64,000 bases of DNA from Setomelanomma holmii (taxonomy: Eukaryota > Ascomycota > Dothideomycetes > Pleosporales > Phaeosphaeriaceae), in contig ML978181.1 of the NCBI GenBank assembly GCA_010015745.1, positions 244,868 through 308,867 on the forward strand. The letters run 5' to 3'. A program made the translations under genes and the position numbers. Shown in pieces: positions 53,295 through 61,677 of the stretch. The notes beneath the pieces are model-generated. The model made no database searches. It had not been told where the DNA came from and saw nothing but the letters and a program-made list of their open reading frames with translations. Each line of letters begins with the position of its first letter. Positions within the stretch are counted from its first letter, which is position 1.

Positions 53295-54132
53295 ATGGAA
53301 GAGTTGCTCAAGCAAGCCTACGAGTACATCAAATCACTCTTGGTGTTGCGCATGCTGGCTGACATCCTATAGATCTCGGCTCAATAGACGGCGCGCCATT
53401 ATAGAGCGCCACAAGATCCAGGAACAGATTCAAATTCTTGAGCAACAAGCCGCGGCTGTCTTCCAAGAGATCAAAAATCACGACAAAGACTTGAACGGAC
53501 AGATTGAAGCAATCGGCCAACATCTTCGGCTAGATACATGCGCAAAATCGAAGCATTGCCTGCCTCCAGAGCTGCGGGGTTTGATCTACGATTGTGTCCT
53601 TGGTGCAGGCGCAGAGCTAAAAGGGTGGTGGTGCACATCTGTGACTGGGTCAACTGTTTCGCGCGAGTTGATGGAACGCTGGTACAAGCTACACACATTT
53701 GTGTTCAGAGGAGAGACGTCGAAGCTGCTCACCGACTTTCTCAAACAAGACTACAAGGGAAAGTGATTGCAGCCAGGTGCTAAAATGCAGCGCATTCAGT
53801 TCCAGGTCTATGACCGCAGCGTACAAGAGGCAGGTAAATTATGGTTCAACACCCAGTGTCTTGCAACCATACCGAACCAGGACCTGGAAATCACGTTCAG
53901 ACTGGCAACAAGGTCTCTTATTCGCCCTAGAGCAGTGAGGGCAGGCGCGATAGGTCCTTTCTTGCGGCATTTCAGCATCGTCGTCCCTCAGCTATGCCAT
54001 TATGGCTTCCATCGCATCGTTGTCGAGTGCGATAATCCCCGCAAAGATGTGACCAAGCTCTTCGATCTTCATGCGCCGGACTTCGCCAAAGCCTTGGCGG
54101 GTGTCTTTCAAAATATTGTGGTACCACGCTGA
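53295..54132 (+). pseudogene. F-box-like/coiled-coil protein with in-frame TGA
   Basis: Exon 1 53295-53323, 49-nt intron (GTACAT...CTATAG), exon 2 from 53373. Coiled coil HKIQEQIQILEQQAAAVFQE, then an F-box-like CLPPELRGLIYDCVLGAG, FVFRGETSKLLTDFLKQDY, then TGA at 53764-53766. The same frame continues with MQRIQFQVYDRSVQEAG, LEITFRLATRSLI and GPFLRHFSIVVPQLCHYGFHRI to a stop at 54132. The paralogue at 54.6-55.7 kb aligns straight through the TGA (CKAGVLLRYVRFKINDRNV), so the stop is a point mutation. The residual product would be about 140 residues. Confidence 0.65.
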
Positions 54133-54616
54133 TAACGCTTAGGGACAAATTTCGAAAAGCAAGGAAGACATCCACAGGTTGTTGGAATTGATTGATGCTG
54201 AAATACTGTGGTACTCTTCACAAGCGTAAAATGCGTTGGTGGCATGACACGGGCAGGGACAACAGCCCTTATCCCATGACCACATTTACCATCAGTGTAC
54301 TTATCGGATCTTGGGAGCGCCAAATCCAACATTAAGAGCTAAGCTAGATGCGCACCACCCGCTCGTGGTAATTGGGTCAGTCCCTGGTATACTAGATGAA
54401 GCCAATATACGAACAACATGGACCAGATCCTTGTGCGCTAGAACCCACAGCTTAATCTGTAGACATCTGACTAGTACCTTTTCTAGTATGCGATACTGGA
54501 CTTCGCACATCTCTGCATTACCCTTTACACTCCTTACTCGCACCTCCTACTACCAAGGTCCACCTTACACCATCTGCTATCAAATATGAAATACTCTATC
54601 GCATACCGTGACAATC
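54133..54616. other. Spacer between the paralogous pair
   Basis: No gene seen. It probably holds the 3' end of the first copy and the promoter of the second. Confidence 0.35.
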
Positions 54617-55717
54617 ATGGACTTTGCCAAACATTCTGGTAAACGAAAAGGAAGAACATCTACATTCACCACAAGTGGCATAGCGCAGTTCCTGGCGTTT
54701 ATGCGCAAGTGTGTGGACGTAAGCTAATGTACCCTAGCCCAAACTGATCTTCTCCAGCTTAGAGCAGCAGAAGCGCTTCATCATGGCGGAGCAAGTTCGG
54801 ACCAATTCGAAAATGAGTCTTATACCCTGTCGCTAAAATCTAAATGAAGGCATACCAATTTACAGAGTCCATGCCAAACGCAAACCCGATCGCACTCCGG
54901 CAGAACCCTGAAACTACTGGCACGAGCCCAACGTTGTGACCAAAAACGCTACGATCTGACGAAGGTATTCAACCAACACGACCGGCGTGATGTCTACACA
55001 AATCTCTACGGTGTGCTGCCAGCTGCAATGACCGACACGGTGCACGACTATATGCTTGGACCTAGTGAAGGAGTAGGCATCATGCGCTGGACTCACAGGG
55101 CAGCAACAAGTTGTACAATAGCTTGTCATCACAACTACTAATGTACCATGCGCTTGTGGGATATAGGAGCGACAGACTCAAAGACCTCTACGTGGTGGAG
55201 CAAAAAGAAACTTGGCGTTGAGATGTGGCTGGAAACTGCGATATGCTGGTACCAGACCCGACCGTTCGTTCTCCGTGGAGACCGGCTAAACCTGCTCAAC
55301 AGCTTCCTGACATACAGCTATGTACCGAAGCCAGCCTGTAAGGCTGGTGTTCTCCTGCGATATGTACGATTCAAGATCAACGACCGCAACGTCGAAGTGG
55401 CGGAGATATTCCCATCGTATATGCAGTACATGGATGGAATCAACAACAGCAAGCTGACGATCACGATCACGTTCGGCCCTTGGAGCACAGGCAGAGAGGT
55501 TCGCGCACAAGCATTAGTTCCCTTCTTGCGGCTCATGAGCCCGGTGGTGGCGCAGTTGCGGGGCTATGGATTGCACAAGCTTTGGCAGGTCAAACGGTCA
55601 CTAATCAGAGGAAAGATACTAACATCGCTTGATGCAGAGAGGGATCACGGCAAATGCTCTCGACATTCGGGGGATGCTAGTAGTCGTCGAAAAAGCCGTG
55701 AATTGACATGGCTGACG
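54617..55717 (+). pseudogene. Second F-box-like paralogue, interrupted by a transposon
   Basis: Pieces in order: a possible first exon from ATG 54617 with GTAAGC donor near 54720; RCDQKRYDLTKVFNQHDRRD and VLPAAMTDTVHDYMLGPSEG (54940-55080), the F-box-like region; then MWLETAICWYQTRPFVLRGD and LLRYVRFKINDRNVEVAEIF, LTITITFGPW, VPFLRLMSPVVAQLRGYGLHKLW (55210-55590), aligned with the first copy. Coding similarity fades after 55600, and the transposon starts at 55718. Exon joints are uncertain. Truncation by the insertion makes it a likely pseudogene. Confidence 0.6.
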
Positions 55718-55719
55718 TA

Positions 55720-55748
55720 CCGTAGTGCCCGGCCGTCCGAGCCACCCC
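55720..55748 (+). repeat. 5' terminal inverted repeat of the pogo/Fot1-like element
   Basis: CCGTAGTGCCCGGCCGTCCG followed by AGCCACC. It matches the reverse complement of the 3' end with one mismatch (CCCG-GCC against CCCC-GCC). Confidence 0.85.
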
Positions 55749-55792
55749 ACCTAGACGACAACCAAACTTCAATAAGCGATAACTCCACCAAT

Positions 55793-57639
55793 ATGAGCTC
55801 AATTGAGGCTGCGCTTGCAGCTATAGAATTTCTGAGGCCTGATGAAAAGCTCAGCTATCGTCAGATTGCAATAGAGTATCACTGCAATCGTACAACGCTT
55901 GCGCGAAGACACCAGGGCCATGCAGGCTCACGCAGTATTATGGCAGAAAATCAACAGGCTCTCCACCTCTAGCAAGAGCAGGAGCTTCTACGATATATCA
56001 AACAGCTCACCGAGCGAGGCTTACCACCTACCCGAGTTATGATACGACGCTTTGCCTCAGATATCGCCAAAAGAGAGCTAGGAAAAGCCTGGGCTGATCG
56101 TTATATCAAGCGACACAAAGTTGATCTCATCTCACACTGGGCAACTGAAATTGATCGATCGCGCCACTAGGTTGACTCTCAGTCAATGTATAGCCTCTAC
56201 TTCGAACTCCTACGCAGTAAGATCAGCTAATACAATATTGAGCCTCGCCACACGTACAATATAGACGAGAGGGCTTTATGCTAGGAGTCCTTACTTGTTC
56301 GAAGCGGGTGTTCAGCAAGAGGATGTATGAGAAGGGGAAGATCAAGGTTCATATTCAGGATGGCAATCAAGAGTGGATAACGCTGCTAGCCTGTATATGC
56401 GCGGATGGATCTGCTCTCAATCCTGCAATCATATACCAGTCAACCTCAGGCTCGCTCCAAGACTCGTGGCTTCAAGCTTTTAATCCTAATACTCATCAAG
56501 CTTTCTTTGCTGCCTCATCATATGGATGGACGAACAACGACATAGGCCTAGCCTGGCTCAAACGCGTGTTTGATCGCTCCACACGGAGCAAGGCTCGATC
56601 GAGCTATTGATTACTTATTCTTGATGGCTATGGATCTCATCTTACGATGGATTTCATTGAGTACTGCGATCAGAACAGGATTCTCCTTATAGTATATCCA
56701 CCTCATTCAACTCACACGCTCCAGCCGCTTGACGTTGTCATGTTTAAGCCTCTCTCATCTGCCTACTCAGGCCAGGTAGCAGCCTTTATGGAGAGGTGTC
56801 AAGGGCTCACTTCTATAAGCAAGAGAAACTTCTATCCAATGTTTATAGCTACCTAGGAGGCCTTGTTCAAGAAGGAGACTATCCTCAAGGCCTTCCAGGC
56901 GACAGGCCTCTCACCTTTTGACCCAGAGGTGATACTCAAGAGATTCAATGCAAGACAGCCTACACCAGATTACCCAAGCGATAGCGACTCCTCAGCTTTA
57001 AGCGCATCTGACTGGAGGAAGATCAGGCAGCTAGTTGATCGCGCTGTGACTGATAGAGACCAGAGAAAGATCTCAAAGCTCAATCAAACGATTCACCGAC
57101 TCTCAATTAGATCAGTACTCGCTGAGCATGAGAATACGAGGCTCAAGGTAGCTCTCAACAACGAGAGACTGCGCAGAAAGCGAGGCAAGGCTCTGCCTCT
57201 AGAGCAGAGCGAGGACTATCATGGTGGAGCTGTATTCTGGTCTCCTAGGAAGGTGAAGGAAGCACGTGATCGCCTGCGGCAGCAGGAGCTGGAGGAGGAG
57301 CAACTACAATTCCAGAAAGCCGAGAAAGCTCTTGTACGAGAGGATCAGAAGCAGGCTAAGCTTCAGGCAGCTCAACAGAGGCGTATAGCAAGGGCAGCAG
57401 CTCGCATAGCACGTGAGACTGAGAGGGCTAGGAAGGCTCAACAACGACTTCAACAAGCTCAAAAAACGTCCCAAAAGGGTAGAAGGCATAGCCTCAAGGC
57501 TTCTGTTTAGGCAGCCTCAAAAAAGAGAGCAGCTGCGCAGGCTCAGGGTGGTAGAGAGGCCTCAGGTGCTGCAGCAGCTCCACCACCATTTCAGTCACGA
57601 CACGGCTGAGCAATTAATCTTCCAGCTAAATATAGATAG
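55793..57639 (+). pseudogene. Pogo/Fot1-type transposase, multiply mutated
   Basis: Parts in order: HTH (MSSIEAALAAIEFLRPDEKL, YRQIAIEYHCNRTTLARRH); second DNA-binding helices (LPPTRVMIRRFASDIA, WADRYIKRHK); DDE domain with the first Asp in NIDE (near 56262), second in LLILDGYGSHLT (near 56620) and third in HTLQPLDVVMFKPL; a charged C-terminal coiled region; tail INLPAKYR. In-frame stops interrupt it after HL (TAG), RH (TAG), IS (TAA), SY (TGA), AT (TAG), SV (TAG) and HG (TGA), and a one-base loss lies after NIDE. All stops can be explained as CAG, CAA or CGA turned to TAG, TAA or TGA. Not functional. Confidence 0.85.
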
Positions 57640-57763
57640 CTGTATATATTAATCAAGATCTACAGATCTTACTACAAAGAAACATCGCGATAATAGCTAT
57701 TGTACGTGGCTCAATAGCCTTAAGTATAGATGCTGTTTTGATGTTCAAGGTGGCTCGAACGGC

Positions 57764-57792
57764 CGGGTGGCTCGGACGGCGGGGCACTACGG
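57764..57792 (-). repeat. 3' terminal inverted repeat of the pogo/Fot1-like element
   Basis: Ends GGCGGGGCACTACGG before TA. Just inside, the motif GTGGCTCG(A/G)ACGGC is present twice in direct order (57743-57775), a subterminal repeat that could be a transposase binding site. Confidence 0.85.
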
Positions 57793-57794
57793 TA

Positions 57795-58269
57795 CTTGAT
57801 CGATGATACCGTCAACAGTGCCCAGTTAGTGAGAGAGTCAACGACAGACGCGGATGAAACTCAGTGTGCGAAAGACTTGGTTCGGGTGTGCACGCTGCCT
57901 TCTCAACGCAATTCCTTTAGAACTTTTGACGCTCGATGCACTGGCCCTAAGGTACTGATGTTGCAGTGAGTGCAGTGAATCAAAAGGTAACCGCGCGAAG
58001 CAGTAAGTCAAGTGTGGTATCGCGCAGGGCAGTAAATCTGAGTATCATGTGCTCTGTAATGTTGTCTGCTCCTTTGGTGATGACCTCTTCCCAAGCCATC
58101 AGCAGCGTCTGTTTACATGACGTATTTATGATCCAGTTCAGGTAAGAGATGCTTGATATGATGAGGAAGCAGCATCAGACCGCCAGCACGTGGCACATGT
58201 GATGCGCTCCTCTCATAAACCGTCACAACTGAAGTTCTGCCCCCAGGATTATGCCACGAGTTTTCTCCC
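57795..58269. other. Intergenic
   Basis: No gene seen. It may contain the far side of the interrupted F-box-like paralogue, but I found no matching sequence. Confidence 0.35.
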
Positions 58270-59006
58270 TCACCCTTCTTTCCCAAACTCTTTACAAGCA
58301 ACAAGGCGCGTGGCCGTGGTCAACACGCCTCCGATTCCCGCGATTTTCTTCATGTAATCTCCATTTCCTTCCGTCTCTCGAACCTTCTTCCTCGCATCAA
58401 CACTTTCCCAACCCACGAAGACCCCAAGCACCTTCCCTGCCTGACCTTCCTCCCCACCCAAGACGGGAAAGTCATTTTCGATACTCCATCCCACACTCAC
58501 TGCCTTCACATCCACGCAACTCCGCAGATCCATGTCAGCGATCATTTCCACCGTTTCTGAAGCTTGTTCCTGCTCTTCACCTGAGATCTTGGAGTTGAAG
58601 TACACCAATACAATCTCCGTACACTCGGGCTGTAGCACGTTCCGAAAATCTTTTCCAACATCAATATGTTTCTGAAACATGCTCTTGTTCAAAATCTTTG
58701 GTAAATCCTTCACTGCTTCAGCACCAAATCTGCCATACTTGTTAGCCACCATGTCAGCTCCCGACCCCACAAACATTCTTACGTCTTTGCAAACTCCGCA
58801 TGCTGCTCCACACTCTCAAATTCAAAGAAACCCCAAAGTCTCTCCGCATTATCGACTTCTACGCCGCCGAATGCCCAGCGCGGTCCGTTTAGTGCGCCGA
58901 CGACGGCGTCCCATGCGCGTTGTAGGATTTGGCCAGAGGGTGTGGTGAGATTGGTGACAGGGTGGTTGGGTTGGACGCCCATGAGGCCGAATTCGACTAC
59001 AGGCAT
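58270..59006 (-). CDS. ABM-like dimeric alpha/beta-barrel protein
   Basis: Exon 1 59006-58783 and exon 2 58729-58270 (53-nt intron, GTAAGA...GGCAG with GCTGACATG branch) give 227 aa. MPVVEFGLMGVQ opens the first strand. LWGFFEFESVEQHAEFAKTFG is the typical ABM-domain middle (Trp-Gly-x-Phe/Tyr, Ser-x-Glu-x-His). A second half follows (EIVLVYFNSKI; GVFVGWESVDARKKVRETE), so two ABM-like units are fused. Such barrels bind small aromatic or haem-like ligands, but most fungal members are uncharacterised. The start at MPVVEF was chosen because the upstream frame is low-complexity His/Thr-rich leader. Confidence 0.75.
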
Positions 59007-59434
59007 GGTGACACGAGTGGATGCGGGTCGAATTGGGATGAGGACTGTTTTAACTGTGGTCGGTGATGGTTGTAAGGCGGTTGTAGATGGTTGATGAAGT
59101 TGGTGTCTGGTGTGGTGATGTCGGTTAAATAGTGTTGCATCATCAGGCAGCGACTTTTGATATTGCGAAGAAGTCCGGGCCGTGACGACGCAGATTGCGC
59201 GGACTCGCATGATGAAGATGATCACGCAATCGTATGCCTAGACTTGATGTATCGTTGCTTGGGATGTTTGGTAATAAAGATGGAATCAAAGTGTTTAATG
59301 CCCGACGATTTGCTGTGGAAAAGGTACTGGGTTCGTCATCTACAACATGGAAAGTGATATCTACAACATCCAAATCGGAAACCACCTACTTGCGTAAGGC
59401 ACAACACCTTCATTTTCTGCAAAACTAGAGCACT
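59007..59434. other. Intergenic
   Basis: ABM-like gene promoter and the 3' flank of the binding-protein-like gene. No gene seen. Confidence 0.4.
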
Positions 59435-60555
59435 TCACAAGTCATCAATCAAAGGACTCAGTCCCTGCGGTGTCCCTATCTTATCCTCAAACCACAACTT
59501 CAACCTCTCCACCCTGACCCTATCACCCATAAACCTGTCAAACTCCACCGGATTGGTGCTCGAGACATCCATAATTCCTGGAAAACCATTTGGGGCAGGA
59601 ACATCTTTCAGCACACTCCAACTGCTCGTGCTGTTCTGGTGCTCGTAACTCAGCAGGAAATTGTGCAGCAATTTTGCGCCTTCGGGGTGCGGCACATCGC
59701 GGAATATGGCTGCGCGTTGAGCCCAGGATACGAAGGTGCCTTGGCTGGGGAGGGTGAAGTTGAGTGGTGCAGTGGCGGAGAGACCGAGGCCGGATGTGAA
59801 TGTTACCGCCGAAGTGCTGTTTGCGGTGCTCAAGAGGGTGACAGGTGTTGCTGTACCGCGGACCCATCGAGGGTTTTGGGTGAGGAGGGCTTCGAACCAA
59901 GAATAGCCGTATTGCTGCATGCTGTGTTGTGCGCATGAGTGATGAGCATGTATGGGCCGATTCAGGAAGTACTTACATCAGGTCAAAGGCGTACAGCACC
60001 GCATCATCGTCGTTGGGATACGTCAGGACAATCTTGTCCTTGAATTCCGTCTTGAGGAAATCCGTAAAGTCCTTGGGGCCATTGGCGATCTTGTTGCTGT
60101 TCCAGATGATTTCCCAAGCGACAACTGAAATGCCATACCACGCCGCCCTGATATCGCGAAACGCAGGATGAACCTTATAGAAGTTCGCTGGTTGGTAATG
60201 GAGCAGTGCGCCCTCTTGATCCCATCGTGGATAATCGTGCAGAGTCTGCAGAACGATGCTATCGACGTAGAGAGAATCCGTGGCTAGCTGACGATCGATG
60301 TTGCCGTCGTGGTATTTTGACACATCAACCGTGATGTTGAGAGTCATGCCAGGGAAGCGGGTTTCAAAAGCTTGCTGGTCCTTCTCGTCGCCGCCGTGCC
60401 AGCAAGTCACAATGCCGCCTTCATTCAGAGCTGCACGGTAAACCTGATCGATGGTCCTGTTCTCAATGATCGACGCTCCGTCAAAAGCGATGAGGGTATC
60501 GTAGCTAGCTACAGGTTGGCGAGCACTGTGGAGCTAATGAAAAGTGAGGAACGCA
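59435..60555 (-). CDS. Periplasmic-binding-protein-like (PBP2) secreted protein, 5' end damaged or unresolved
   Basis: Exon joints 59977/59921 (55-nt intron, GTAAGT...ACACAG) are clear. The product has the class of solute-binding fold: TLIAFDGASIIENRTIDQVYRAAL, VTCWHGGDEKDQQAFETRF, YVDSIVLQTLHDYPRW, AWYGISVVAWEIIWN, DDDAVLYAFDLIMQQYGYSWFEALL, RAAIFRDVPHPEGAKLLHNFL. It resembles bacterial ABC Fe3+/spermidine-type binding proteins, which in fungi occur as secreted single proteins without a transporter. At the 5' end a signal-peptide-like MRSSLFISSTVLANL (from 60555) runs into a stop, while the mature part is in another frame. One missing base near 60511 would join them. An unseen upstream intron is the other explanation. 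Confidence 0.72.
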
Positions 60556-61677
60556 TTGTCGTCAGGATGGAAGGCTTGCTAGCCCTGCGTGCATCTGATA
60601 TGAACGACATTGTCAATGGCATATATACAGCCACGACGGAAATCGTCCGTGTCTATCAAGTTGTGATCTTAAAGCAAGGCTGAGTTTGTCACCTGGTGGG
60701 TATGTAAGCAAAATTGTATGTGCACACCTAGGACAAAGATTGCTGAAAGGGCTGATGCTGCTTAAATCAGCTAATGTCCATCCCTGCGTGGCGGGACACC
60801 CTGCGTAATGGGACGCTCTCGATACTTTCTATCATAATAAAGTCAACAACGACCGAGACGCGCAGATAATCTCGGGACAGATACCTTGAGCCCTGAACTC
60901 TGTCTAGGCTTCACGGCTTGCACAGATTACTTCTGCTTAGCTTGCAATACCACAATCCACTGCAGGCATGCGCAATTGCGTCACTCCGGTCAGCCTTGGA
61001 CCTACTAGAAAGTTTGTGCATCTTATCTAAAACTGTATCAAGCTGTAAATAGACAAGGAAAGACTGTATCCCAAGCAAGACAGCAGATTTTCAAGCTAGT
61101 TGTGCTTCAGTGGTGATCCACTACCTGATCAAGCGGAGTTGACAGGCGAGAGCTCCCACGTACTAAAGGTACGGAAAAGCCGAGAGCGGACTAGCTGTAT
61201 CCTAATGATGCTGACGTTAGGCTCTGATACTGCCAGCCTGACTCAGCCGCACCTCAAGCATGATAAGCGCAACCGCCTCAAAACTAGTTTTGCAATATGC
61301 AAGTCTAGAAGCGACAATGTTTTGTTTGCCAGTCTAGAATTGCATATCATGCGATTGAAAACAACCCTAATATGTACGAAGATACTGTACAAAAAATTTC
61401 TGTTGAATGCCATCTACCAGACTCGCGGCGGAAGGGCAACGGCGATCACGTACACAAGGAGCTTGCGGCTGAGCTCCAACACACAGCCCTGAGCGCTCAT
61501 CGACCACCAACTGGCAGCCTGCTCGATACATTCCGTTGATGCAATTACTCGGGTAGGTCGGGCGACATGCACTGCTGCTCTACGCTTCCTAGCTCTCTCC
61601 GATACTAACTAAGCTCGCATCGCGATTAAACTCGACCCATATTCTGCGCGTGTGTCCTGGGGGAACATGCAGGCGCC
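60556..61677. other. Intergenic, no gene seen
   Basis: 1.1 kb. One plus frame (61100-61492) has no motif. It contains a 17-bp direct repeat at 60782 (listed separately). Confidence 0.4.
60782..60815 (+). repeat. Two tandem copies of a 17-mer
   Basis: CCCTGCGTGGCGGGACA and CCCTGCGTAATGGGACG are directly adjacent (period 17). The sequence has the look of the end of a DNA transposon, but I see no matching inverted partner in the window. Confidence 0.45.

Larger units (their letters stand above)
55718..57794 (+). mobile_element. Complete pogo/Fot1-like DNA transposon (2,073 bp plus TA duplications)
   Basis: Terminal inverted repeats lie at 55720-55748 and 57764-57792, flanked by TA on both sides (55718-55719, 57793-57794), the target duplication of Tc1-mariner/pogo elements. 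One mutated transposase frame fills the inside. Both ends are present, so this is a full element that has decayed by point mutation. It landed inside the second F-box-like paralogue. Confidence 0.88.

Noticed and set aside
55148..55972. One 274-codon frame joining the F-box-like paralogue to the transposase HTH, as if a host-transposase fusion
   Set aside because: The frame runs straight through the TIR and the TA site and stops at a mutated codon soon after. The join is a chance of the insertion phase, and the host part is already degenerate before the boundary.
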